From Thioclava sp. JE_KL1 (GTDB lineage Bacteria > Pseudomonadota > Alphaproteobacteria > Rhodobacterales > Rhodobacteraceae), in NCBI RefSeq assembly GCF_009296265.1, contig NZ_WBJS01000002.1:186001-250000 (forward strand): a stretch of DNA of 64,000 bases. Reading direction: 5' to 3'. A program made the translations under genes and the position numbers. Below the pieces are notes generated by a model. It was not told where the DNA came from. It searched no databases and saw only the letters and a list, made by a program, of their open reading frames with translations. Shown piece after piece: positions 18,400 through 26,531 of this stretch; position 1 is the first letter of the stretch; each line of letters opens with the position of its first letter.

Positions 18400-20691
18400 A
18401 TGAACGTCGCGATTACCGAAGGGCTGGTGCTGACCCCGCCCGCATTCGCCGAAGGGCTGGATCAATGGTCGAGCGAGGATGGCATGCCGGGCTCCACGAC
18501 CTATGAGAGCGCGGGCAATGCCGTGCTGGTTCCGGCGGATGCGGATTTCGGCGGCTGTCTGGAAATGCTCAAGACGCAGACGGTGCAGAAGCTGCGCTAC
18601 ATGGGCGACACGCCGATCCTGCCCGGGACTTACCTGCGCATCCGGGCGCGGGTGAAGGCGGTCAGCGGCAACCTGCCGGAGGTGCGTGTCGCGGGCTATG
18701 CGGTGACGGGATCAGGCAGCCATGTGAGCGGCGTGGTCGAGGTCGGCCCGACGGTCGCGTTGCAAAGCTATGGCGCGGTGGTCGAGGTCTCGGCGATCGT
18801 CGGGACCGGCTCGCGCGACGGTGTCGATATGCCGTGGGGGCTGGATGCGGTCTACGGGTATTTCGGGCTGGACCTGACCGGCGCCAATGGCGGCGTGGTG
18901 CGCATCGACGATATCGAGATCGAGGATGTGACCGAGGCTTTCCTGCGCGACCTGATGGGTTGGGTCGATGTGCGCGACTACGGCGCGGTGGGCGACGGGA
19001 CGACTGACAATGTCGCGGCCTTCAACGCGGCCGATCAGGCGGCGAACGGGCGCAAGGTTTTCGTCTCGGAGGGGGTGTATTACCTGGGCAGCACGATCTC
19101 GATCTCGTCGCCGGTCGAGTTCGTGGGCACGCTGGTGATGCCAACTGCGGCGAAACTGGCGCTGATGTCGTCCTTCGACTTTCCAACCTATGCGGCGGCT
19201 TTCGGCGATGAGCTGGCGGGGTTCAAGAAGGCGCTGCAGGCGCTGTTCGGCTATACCGATCACAACGTGCTGGACCTGAAAGGCCGCCGTGTCGAGGTGA
19301 CCGAGCCGATCCGCATCGAGGAGATCGCGCCGGACCTGTCGAGCTTTTCCAACCGCCGGGTTCTGCAGAACGGGCAGATCAACGTGATCGCTGGCTCTGC
19401 CTGGGATGATGAGGTGGTGACGTCGCAGGCGACCTATTCGGTGAGCCAGTCGATGCAGCTGACCTCGGTCGCCAATATCGCCAACATCCCCGTTGGCGCG
19501 CGGATCACCGGCACCGGGGTCGGGCGCGAGGTCTATGTGAAGTCGAAGAATGTCGGCGCGCAGACGCTTTACCTGTCGCAGCCGCTTTATGGCGGGTCGG
19601 GCACGCGCACCTACACGTTCACGCGCCACCAATATGTGCTGGATTTCTCGGGGATGGAGAAGCTCGACCGGTTCAATATCGCCAATGTGGAATTCCTCTG
19701 CAACGGCGCGGCGAGCTGCGTGATGCTGGCGCCCGATGGGCAGATGTTCCAGATTCGCGACAGCTATGTGGTGCGGCCCAAGGATCGCGCGATCACCTCG
19801 ATCGGGCGGGGGTGTCAGGATCTGCTGATCGATGGCTGTCAGTTCCTGTCCGACGAGATGCTGGTGCCCGCGCAGGACCGCAAGTCGATGGTGCTCAACG
19901 TCAATGCCAATGACAGCAAGATCCGCGACTCGCGCTTCGTGCGCTTCGGGACGAGTTTCGTGCTGAATGGCTCGGGGCACCTGATCGTCGGCAATCACTG
20001 GTTTCAGGGCGACGAGGAAAGCAATGGCGTGCGCGTGGCGGGGCTGGTCTTTACCCAGACCAATGTGCAGTCGGCGGTGACCGGGAATTACATCGACAAT
20101 TCGGTGATCGAGTGGACCAACGAACATGACACCGAGCCGGATTTCGCGAGTGAATACAGCTTTGGCGGGCTGACGGTGACGGGCAATACCTGCGTATGCA
20201 TCAATGTCGCGCCGTGGTTCACTTGGCTGTCGATCAAGCCCTATGGGCCGGGCCATTTCATCCAGGGGCTGAGCGTGACGAACAACGTGTTCAAGTCGCT
20301 CAACGGCAGTGTCGACCGGATCGAGAAGATCGACACGAGTTTCGCGGATATCGACCGCTCGCGGGTGCGCAATGTGGTCTTCGAGGCAAATATGTTCAAC
20401 GCGATCAACGACATCTCGCAGAACCCGGTGATGGTCGAGGTGAACCAGTCCACGGCGCAATCGGTCTGGACGGTGGATGCGAGCCAGTATCTGCCCTTCG
20501 GGGGCTGGGCGCGCAATGTGCAGAGTCTGATCGCCGAGGGCATGGTGCGTGACAGCTCGGGGGCGCGGATCGAGGCGATGCCCTATGTCGCGGTGGAGCA
20601 GGGCGCGGCAAAGAACCAGATCACGGTGAATTGGCCGGAGGCGGCGAAGGGCCGGCTGCAGGTCACGCTGCGGATGGATAACCCGATCTAA
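18400..20691 (+). CDS. Large right-handed beta-helix protein (tailspike/pectate lyase-like)
   Basis: Protein of 763 residues. The N-terminal 185 residues look like a beta-rich carbohydrate-binding or adaptor module. Residues about 187-250 contain the Pectate_lyase_3 hallmark VRDYGAVGDGTTDNVAAFNAA followed by a parallel beta-helix with short, repeated Asn/Ile-rich turns. No signal peptide is seen, which is unusual for a secreted lyase and more like phage tailspikes or gene-transfer-agent head spikes. Catalytic residues cannot be picked with confidence. It stands alone, with no phage genes near. The ATG at 18400 has an AGAGGA site; an earlier in-frame start exists. Function unknown. Confidence 0.82.
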   Translation: MNVAITEGLVLTPPAFAEGLDQWSSEDGMPGSTTYESAGNAVLVPADADFGGCLEMLKTQTVQKLRYMGDTPILPGTYLRIRARVKAVSGNLPEVRVAGYAVTGSGSHVSGVVEVGPTVALQSYGAVVEVSAIVGTGSRDGVDMPWGLDAVYGYFGLDLTGANGGVVRIDDIEIEDVTEAFLRDLMGWVDVRDYGAVGDGTTDNVAAFNAADQAANGRKVFVSEGVYYLGSTISISSPVEFVGTLVMPTAAKLALMSSFDFPTYAAAFGDELAGFKKALQALFGYTDHNVLDLKGRRVEVTEPIRIEEIAPDLSSFSNRRVLQNGQINVIAGSAWDDEVVTSQATYSVSQSMQLTSVANIANIPVGARITGTGVGREVYVKSKNVGAQTLYLSQPLYGGSGTRTYTFTRHQYVLDFSGMEKLDRFNIANVEFLCNGAASCVMLAPDGQMFQIRDSYVVRPKDRAITSIGRGCQDLLIDGCQFLSDEMLVPAQDRKSMVLNVNANDSKIRDSRFVRFGTSFVLNGSGHLIVGNHWFQGDEESNGVRVAGLVFTQTNVQSAVTGNYIDNSVIEWTNEHDTEPDFASEYSFGGLTVTGNTCVCINVAPWFTWLSIKPYGPGHFIQGLSVTNNVFKSLNGSVDRIEKIDTSFADIDRSRVRNVVFEANMFNAINDISQNPVMVEVNQSTAQSVWTVDASQYLPFGGWARNVQSLIAEGMVRDSSGARIEAMPYVAVEQGAAKNQITVNWPEAAKGRLQVTLRMDNPI

Positions 20692-20708
20692 CGGGATGCA
20701 AGGGCGGG

Positions 20709-20738
20709 GCCGATCCGGGCCGGGGCGGGCGGATCGGC
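20709..20738 (+). terminator. Possible hairpin after the beta-helix gene
   Basis: An 8-bp inverted repeat (GCCGATCC / GGATCGGC) with a 14-base GC-rich loop starts 18 bases after the stop. It lies between convergent genes. No U-run, so it is only a weak candidate. Confidence 0.35.
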
Positions 20739-20775
20739 AAGGCGGCGCGTGGGGCGAAAGTCCTGCGCGCTGTTT

Positions 20776-21273
20776 TTATGTCAGGTCTGCGGGCGTCAGA
20801 CGAAAGGCGCGGCCGAAGCCGCCGTTGAGAGCCGCCGAGGTCGCGCGGAGATCGAAAAAGAAGAAGTCGGGCAGGTCGATATAGAGCTTCGATTTCGGAT
20901 GATCGGAGAGCCAGCGGTCGCGCATCGCCGGGAAGGCGGGATCGTCGCGGTGAATGGCATGCGCCTCGACCTGCAACGAGAGCCGGGGATGGGTGAGGGG
21001 ATCGCCTTTTGTGCCGGGCTCGCCGAGCAATAGCCCGGCCCGGTGATCTTGCAGCAGGGCGGTCGTGTGTGCTGCGAGGCTGGAAACGAAGGTTAACAGC
21101 TCCCCTTGCGGGCCGGGGCCAAGGGCGACGCGCGTTACGACCGGCGCGCCTGTAGCCGGGTCGAGCGTGCCAAGCGCGCCGAACCGGGCTTCACGGATCA
21201 GGCTTTGCGCCAAGGCGCGGGCCTCGGCATCCGTGGGGCGGATCGGGTTGGTCGGCGGGGTCGGCTGCGACAT
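20776..21273 (-). CDS. Pyridoxamine 5'-phosphate oxidase-fold protein (HugZ-like)
   Basis: Protein of 165 residues with a split-barrel flavin-binding fold. RFGALGTLDPATGAPVVTRVAL and LLTFVSSLAAHTTALLQDHRAGLLLG are characteristic of PNPOx-like proteins related to heme-utilisation protein HugZ. Flavin or heme binding is likely but the reaction is unknown; it is shorter than HugZ and lacks its extra heme-binding C-terminal domain. The ATG at 21273 has a GAAGGAG site, which rules against the longer in-frame starts upstream. Confidence 0.85.
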   Translation of the reverse strand: MSQPTPPTNPIRPTDAEARALAQSLIREARFGALGTLDPATGAPVVTRVALGPGPQGELLTFVSSLAAHTTALLQDHRAGLLLGEPGTKGDPLTHPRLSLQVEAHAIHRDDPAFPAMRDRWLSDHPKSKLYIDLPDFFFFDLRATSAALNGGFGRAFRLTPADLT

Positions 21274-21696
21274 GGGAGGCTCCTTCAAGGCGGCGCGATG
21301 GTAGGGCGCGGGCCTGCGGGCGACAATCGGCGAAGTTATCCACAGGATGCCGTAACGGAAGTTCGCGCGCCGAATCATTCTGAGCGTCCGATTCGCCTCG
21401 TCGCAGCTGCGGCATGATTTTAACCGTGCGGTCGATTTTCAAATTCAGTTGGGTTCGAGCGGAAACGCTACAGGCAAGCACTTGAATTGGCTCGCCTATT
21501 TTCTGCCTCATTTCCGTGCATTTACAGCGTTAGCGCAATCGGTGTCAAAAAATTTACAGAAATATGTAGCGTATAAAGGGGGTTACATGAATCTTAACGT
21601 TTGAGTTACAGTGGCGCGGGGTAGAGGGCCTGCACTATCACGCGGGCGACATGCGGACACGCCGTGCCGCAATGCGAAATTGCTGGGAGGAAGCTC
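21274..21696. other. Divergent intergenic region upstream of acs
   Basis: This 423-base gap lies between the divergent PNPOx-like and acs genes. Bases about 21440-21600 are clearly AT-richer than the surroundings, with TTTACA and TATAAA elements near 21553-21577 that could belong to a promoter, though their 13-base spacing is too short to be a standard pair. A perfect DnaA box TTATCCACA is at 21336-21344. I see no gene. Confidence 0.5.
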
Positions 21697-23664
21697 ATGA
21701 CTGCGCAAGACAAGGTGACTCAGGTTCCAGAGGTCAAAGAGGTCCCGCCGGGCTTCGAGAACGCCCATGCCGACGCCGCGAAATATCGCGAGATGTATCA
21801 GGAATCGATCACCGATCCGGAGAAGTTCTGGGGCCGCGAGGGTAAGCGCCTCGAGTGGATCACGCCGTATACCAAGGTGAAGAACACTGATTTCACCTTC
21901 GGTCATGTCGATATCAAATGGTTCGAGGACGGCGTGCTGAACGCCAGCGTGAACTGTATCGACCGTCACCTCGCGACGCGCGGCGACCAGACCGCGATCA
22001 TCTTCGAGCCCGACGATCCGGAAACCCCGGCGCAGCACATCACCTATAAAGAGCTGTCCGAGAAGGTGAACCGCTTCGCCAACGTGCTGTCGAGCCAGGG
22101 CGTGATGCGCGGCGACCGCGTCGTGATCTATCTGCCGATGATCCCGGAAGCGGCTTACGCGATGCTCGCCTGTGCGCGTATCGGCGCGATCCACTCGATC
22201 GTCTTCGCGGGCTTCTCGCCCGATGCGCTGGCCAACCGCGTTAACGACTCGGGCGCCAAGGTCGTCATCACCGCCGACACCGCCCCGCGCGGTGGCCGCC
22301 GCACACCGCTCAAGGCGAATGCCGACGCGGCGCTGCTGCACTGCTCGGACAAGGTGCGCTGCCTCGTCGTGAAGCATACCGGCGACCAGACCTCGTGGAT
22401 CGACGGTCGCGATGTCGACGTGAAGGCGATGATGGAGAACGTCTCGCCCGAATGTCCGCCGCGTCCGATGAACGCGGAAGATCCGCTGTTCATCCTTTAC
22501 ACCTCGGGCTCGACCGGCAAGCCGAAGGGCGTGGTGCATACCATCGGCGGTTATCTCGTCTACGCCGCGATGACGATGCAATACACGTTCGACTACCACG
22601 ATGGCGACGTGTTCTGGTGCACCGCGGATGTGGGCTGGGTGACCGGCCACAGCTACATCGTCTACGGGCCGCTCGCGAATGGCGCGACCACGATCATGTT
22701 CGAAGGCGTGCCGACCTATCCGGATGCGGGCCGCTTCTGGGCCGTGTGCGAAAAGCACAAGGTCAACCAGTTCTACACCGCGCCCACGGCGATCCGCTCG
22801 CTGATGGGGCAGGGGCCGGAATGGGTCGAGAAATACGATCTCTCGGCGATGAAGGTGCTGGGCTCGGTCGGCGAGCCAATCAACCCCGAAGCCTGGGCCT
22901 GGTACGACAAATACGTCGGAAAGGGCAAATGCCCGATCGTCGACACGTTCTGGCAGACCGAGACCGGCGGCCACATGCTGACCCCGCTTCCGGGGGCTAC
23001 GCCCACCAAGCCCGGCTCGGCGACCCGTCCGTTCTTCGGCGTGAAGCCGGTCGTGCTCGACCCGCAGACCGCGGTGAAGCAGGACGAGACCGAGACCGAA
23101 GGCGTGCTCTGCATCTCGGACAGCTGGCCGGGCCAGATGCGCACCATCTGGGGCGACCATGAGCGTTTCCAGGAGACCTATTTCAGCCAGTACAAGGGCT
23201 ATTACTTCACCGGTGACGGCTGCCGCCGCGACAGCGACGGCTACTACTGGATCACCGGCCGCGTCGATGACGTGATCAATGTCTCGGGTCACCGCATGGG
23301 CACGGCGGAAGTCGAATCCGCGCTCGTCGCGCATCAGGCCGTGGCTGAGGCTGCCGTGGTCGGCTACCCGCACGAGCTGAAGGGGCAGGGCATCTATGCC
23401 TATGTCACGCTGATGAACGATGTCGAACCCTCCGACGAGCTGCGCAAGGAGCTCGAGAAGTGGGTCCGCACCGAGATCGGTCCGATCGCCAAGCCCGATA
23501 TCATCCAATGGGCGCCGGGCCTGCCGAAGACCCGTTCGGGCAAGATCATGCGCCGCATCCTGCGCAAGATCGCCGAGAACGATTTCGGGTCGCTCGGGGA
23601 CACCTCGACGCTGGCCGATCCTTCGGTCGTCGATGATCTGATCGAAAATCGCGGGAACAAATGA
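21697..23664 (+). CDS. acs: Acetyl-CoA synthetase
   Basis: AMP-forming acetate-CoA ligase of 655 residues, converting acetate, ATP and CoA to acetyl-CoA. The AMP-binding motif [11 protein letters not shown] is near residue 268, [15 protein letters not shown] is the acetate-pocket region, and the C-terminal [11 protein letters not shown] carries the lysine (about 615) that Pat/CobB systems acetylate. ATG 21697 has a GGGAGGA site; an upstream in-frame start at 21664 is less likely. Its stop overlaps the adk start. Downstream lie a DUF4212/symporter pair and signalling genes, forming an acetate uptake and activation unit. Confidence 0.96.
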   Translation: MTAQDKVTQVPEVKEVPPGFENAHADAAKYREMYQESITDPEKFWGREGKRLEWITPYTKVKNTDFTFGHVDIKWFEDGVLNASVNCIDRHLATRGDQTAIIFEPDDPETPAQHITYKELSEKVNRFANVLSSQGVMRGDRVVIYLPMIPEAAYAMLACARIGAIHSIVFAGFSPDALANRVNDSGAKVVITADTAPRGGRRTPLKANADAALLHCSDKVRCLVVKHTGDQTSWIDGRDVDVKAMMENVSPECPPRPMNAEDPLFILYTSGSTGKPKGVVHTIGGYLVYAAMTMQYTFDYHDGDVFWCTADVGWVTGHSYIVYGPLANGATTIMFEGVPTYPDAGRFWAVCEKHKVNQFYTAPTAIRSLMGQGPEWVEKYDLSAMKVLGSVGEPINPEAWAWYDKYVGKGKCPIVDTFWQTETGGHMLTPLPGATPTKPGSATRPFFGVKPVVLDPQTAVKQDETETEGVLCISDSWPGQMRTIWGDHERFQETYFSQYKGYYFTGDGCRRDSDGYYWITGRVDDVINVSGHRMGTAEVESALVAHQAVAEAAVVGYPHELKGQGIYAYVTLMNDVEPSDELRKELEKWVRTEIGPIAKPDIIQWAPGLPKTRSGKIMRRILRKIAENDFGSLGDTSTLADPSVVDDLIENRGNK

Positions 23665-24356
23665 TGCCGGACAGCACGACCATGACGCAGACCAAGCCTG
23701 CCGTTCTTATCCTTCTTGGCCCTCCGGGCGCGGGCAAGGGCACGCAGGCGCGGATGCTCGAAGAGACGTTCGGCCTCGTGCAACTCTCGACGGGCGATCT
23801 TCTGCGGGCCGCGGTGTCTCAGGGCACCGAGGCCGGTCTCGCCGCGAAAGCGGTGATGGAGGAGGGCGGCCTCGTCTCGGACGAGATCGTTCTGGCGATC
23901 CTGCAAGATCGCATGGCTGAACCGGATGTTGCGAAAGGGGTGATCCTCGACGGGTTCCCGCGCACCGCCGGTCAGGCTGCGGCGCTCGACGGTCTTCTGG
24001 AGGAGAATGGCCAGTCGGTGACCGCAGCGATCAGTCTGGAGGTCGATGACGAGGCGATGATCGCCCGCGTCGCCGGCCGCTACACCTGCGCCAAATGCGG
24101 CGAAGGCTATCATGACGAGTTCAAGCAGCCCGAAGTTGCGGGTGTTTGCGACAAATGCGGCGGCACGGAATTCAAACGCCGGGCCGACGACAATGCCGAG
24201 ACGGCGCGCGCGAGGCTGGAGGCCTACCACGCGCAAACGGCACCGCTGATCGCCCATTACAAGGCGCTCGGTGTTCTCGAGGAGATCGACGCGATGGGCT
24301 CCATCGACGAGATCGCCTCGGGCCTTGGGTCGATCGTAAAGCGCGTCTCGGCCTGA
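23661..24356 (+). CDS. adk: Adenylate kinase (zinc-lid type)
   Basis: Adenylate kinase of 231 residues that interconverts AMP, ADP and ATP. P-loop GPPGAGKGT lies at 20-28. The lid has four cysteines C143, C146, C163, C166 in two CxxC pairs that should bind zinc. Placement after acs makes sense because Acs releases AMP, which Adk returns to ADP. ATG 23661 overlaps the acs stop; ATG 23664 or 23682 are possible alternatives. Another adk normally occurs in the ribosomal protein operon, so this may be a second copy, but that cannot be seen here. Confidence 0.93.
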   Translation: MMPDSTTMTQTKPAVLILLGPPGAGKGTQARMLEETFGLVQLSTGDLLRAAVSQGTEAGLAAKAVMEEGGLVSDEIVLAILQDRMAEPDVAKGVILDGFPRTAGQAAALDGLLEENGQSVTAAISLEVDDEAMIARVAGRYTCAKCGEGYHDEFKQPEVAGVCDKCGGTEFKRRADDNAETARARLEAYHAQTAPLIAHYKALGVLEEIDAMGSIDEIASGLGSIVKRVSA

Positions 24357-24370
24357 ATTTTGGGGAGGGG

Positions 24371-24389
24371 CGGGCCCATGAGGGGCCCG
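24371..24389 (+). terminator. Hairpin between adk and the DUF4212 gene
   Basis: A 7-bp perfect stem (CGGGCCC / GGGCCCG) with a five-base loop lies just after adk. There is no U-run, so it may modulate read-through or mRNA stability rather than terminate fully. Confidence 0.35.
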
Positions 24390-24419
24390 TCTGGAGAGAA
24401 ACTAAAGGGAGTTAGTCTC

Positions 24420-24677
24420 ATGGCGGACAAATCCTCGTCCAACGCCTATTGGAAGGCGAATATCCGGACCATCCAGATTTCTCTGGTGATCTGGTTCATC
24501 GTGTCCTTCGGCTTCGGCATCCTGCTGCGCCCGATGCTGGCAGGCATCAAAATTGGTGGCACTGATCTTGGCTTCTGGTTCGCCCAGCAAGGTTCGATCC
24601 TCGTGTTCCTGGTGCTCATCTTCACCTATGCGTGGCGGATGAACAAACTGGACCGCGAGCACGGCGTCGAAGAATAA
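24420..24677 (+). CDS. DUF4212 small subunit of sodium/solute symporter
   Basis: Membrane protein of 85 residues with two transmembrane helices (about 23-41 and 52-72), DUF4212 family. These small proteins are encoded directly before VC_2705-type sodium:solute symporters and are thought to be their partner subunit. WKANIRTIQISLVIWFIVSFG is the usual opening. The ATG at 24420 has an AAAGGGAG site; the longer in-frame extension upstream runs through the hairpin and is unlikely. Confidence 0.92.
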   Translation: MADKSSSNAYWKANIRTIQISLVIWFIVSFGFGILLRPMLAGIKIGGTDLGFWFAQQGSILVFLVLIFTYAWRMNKLDREHGVEE

Positions 24678-24698
24678 TCTCAGGGAGGAGAGAGGGAC

Positions 24699-26438
24699 AT
24701 GGATCAGTTTACCCTCAACCTGCTGGTGGTCGGCGCGACTTTCGTGCTCTACATCGGCATCGCGATCTGGGCCCGTGCGGGTTCCACGTCGGAATTCTAC
24801 GCCGCGGGTCGCGGCGTTCACCCGGTCGTCAACGGTATGGCTACGGGCGCTGACTGGATGTCGGCTGCGTCGTTCATCTCGATGGCTGGCCTCATCGCCT
24901 TCGGCGGCTACGACACCTCGACCTATCTGATGGGTTGGACCGGTGGCTACGTGCTTCTGGCCATGCTGCTTGCGCCCTATCTGCGCAAGTTCGGCAAGTT
25001 CACCGTGCCGGAATTCATCGGCGACCGTTTCTATTCGCAAACCGCGCGCACCGTGGCCGTTATCTGCCTCATCGTTGCGTCGATCACCTACGTTATCGGT
25101 CAGATGACCGGTGTGGGCGTCGCGTTCTCGCGCTTCCTCGAAGTGGACAACACCACCGGCCTGTTCATCGGCGCGGCGATCGTGTTCCTCTACGCGGTTC
25201 TGGGCGGCATGAAGGGCATCACCTACACGCAGGTGGCTCAGTACGTCGTGCTGATCATCGCCTACACCATCCCGGCGATCTTCATCTCGCTGCAGCTGAC
25301 CGGCAACCCGATCCCGGGTCTCGGCCTGTTCTCGAACGACGTCAACACCGGCGCGCCGATCCTGTCGACGCTGAACGACACCGTCGAGGCTCTGGGCTTC
25401 GCGTCCTACACCGGCCAGCATGACACCACGCTGAACATGTTCCTGTTCACCATGACGCTGATGATCGGTACCGCCGGTCTGCCCCACGTCATCGTGCGCT
25501 TCTTCACCGTTCCGAAGGTCGCCGACGCGCGCTCCTCGGCGGGTTGGGCGCTGGTGTTCATCGCGCTTCTCTACCTGACCGCTCCGGCTGTGGGTGCAAT
25601 GGCGCGTCTGAACCTCGTTTCGACCTTCTACCCGAATGGCGTGAACGAGCCGGCCGTGGAAATGACCGCGATCGAGAACGACCAGAACCTCGCTTGGGTG
25701 CGTAACTGGGCCCAGACCGGTCTTCTGTCCTTCGACGACAAGAACGGCGACGGCCGCATCGAGTACAATGCGAGCGACGCCAACGAACTGACCGTGAACC
25801 GCGACATCATCACGCTCGCCAACCCCGAGATCGCCAACCTGCCGGGTTGGGTGATCGCGCTGGTGGCAGCCGGTGGTCTGGCTGCAGCTCTGTCGACGGC
25901 GGCTGGTCTTCTGATGGCGATCTCGTCGGCGGTCTCGCACGACCTGATCAAGTCGCAGATCAACCCGGGCATCTCGGAAAAAGGCGAGCTTCTGGCCGCC
26001 CGTATCTCGATGGCCGTGGCGATCGTTGTCGCGACCTATCTGGGTCTGAACCCGCCCGGCTTCGCGGCACAGACGGTGGCTCTGGCCTTCGGTCTGGCAG
26101 CGTCGTCGATCTTCCCGGCACTGATGATGGGCATCTTCACGAAGCGCATCAACAACACCGGTGCTGTTGCAGGTATGCTCACGGGTCTCGCGACCACGCT
26201 GATCTACATCTTCCTGCACAAGGGCTGGTTCTTCATCCCGGACACCAACACGTTCACGGATGCGAACCCGATGATCCTCTCGATCAAGTCGACCTCCTTC
26301 GGGGTTATCGGCGCGGTCCTGAACTTCATCGTGGCCTATGTCGTGTCGAACGCGACCAAGGAGACCCCGGAAGATATCCAGGAGCTCGTCGAGTCGATCC
26401 GCGTGCCGAAAGGCGCCGGTGCGGCAGTCGACCACTAA
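24699..26438 (+). CDS. Sodium:solute symporter, VC_2705 type (probable acetate/monocarboxylate uptake)
   Basis: Integral membrane protein of 579 residues with about 13 helices, sodium/solute symporter family. It is related to ActP, and linkage to acs makes acetate or another short monocarboxylate the likely substrate. The SSS signature region lies in the first half (AAGRGVHPVVNGMATGADWMSAASFISMAG read in two parts). A soluble loop near residues 340-370 contains DKNGDGRIEY, which resembles an EF-hand calcium loop. Strong GGGAGGAGAG ribosome site. It follows DUF4212 by 21 bases. Confidence 0.93.
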   Translation: MDQFTLNLLVVGATFVLYIGIAIWARAGSTSEFYAAGRGVHPVVNGMATGADWMSAASFISMAGLIAFGGYDTSTYLMGWTGGYVLLAMLLAPYLRKFGKFTVPEFIGDRFYSQTARTVAVICLIVASITYVIGQMTGVGVAFSRFLEVDNTTGLFIGAAIVFLYAVLGGMKGITYTQVAQYVVLIIAYTIPAIFISLQLTGNPIPGLGLFSNDVNTGAPILSTLNDTVEALGFASYTGQHDTTLNMFLFTMTLMIGTAGLPHVIVRFFTVPKVADARSSAGWALVFIALLYLTAPAVGAMARLNLVSTFYPNGVNEPAVEMTAIENDQNLAWVRNWAQTGLLSFDDKNGDGRIEYNASDANELTVNRDIITLANPEIANLPGWVIALVAAGGLAAALSTAAGLLMAISSAVSHDLIKSQINPGISEKGELLAARISMAVAIVVATYLGLNPPGFAAQTVALAFGLAASSIFPALMMGIFTKRINNTGAVAGMLTGLATTLIYIFLHKGWFFIPDTNTFTDANPMILSIKSTSFGVIGAVLNFIVAYVVSNATKETPEDIQELVESIRVPKGAGAAVDH

Positions 26439-26448
26439 GACAGAGAAG

Positions 26449-26508
26449 CGGGACGGGGTTCGTCTCGTCCCGACCTCTGAATCTTCGGCAGGCGCCCCTC
26501 GGGGCGCC
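26449..26508 (+). other. Two tandem GC hairpins between symporter and cNMP/CBS gene
   Basis: A first inverted repeat pairs 26449-26455 with 26466-26472 (CGGGACG / CGTCCCG). A second, nearly loop-less one spans 26491-26508 (GGCGCCCC / GGGGCGCC). Neither has a U-run. They may trim or stabilise the 3' end of the abundant symporter mRNA, separating its expression from that of the regulatory genes downstream. Confidence 0.45.
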
Positions 26509-26531
26509 GCCACCACCCAAAGGACAAGATC

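Noticed and set aside
18400-20691. A prophage or gene transfer agent cluster
   Set aside because: Only the beta-helix gene is phage-like; neighbours are housekeeping genes and no integrase, terminase or capsid genes are present.
21300-21600. A replication origin at the DnaA box and AT-rich stretch before acs
   Set aside because: Only one DnaA box is visible, no repeats or origin-linked genes are near, and acs is not a usual origin neighbour.
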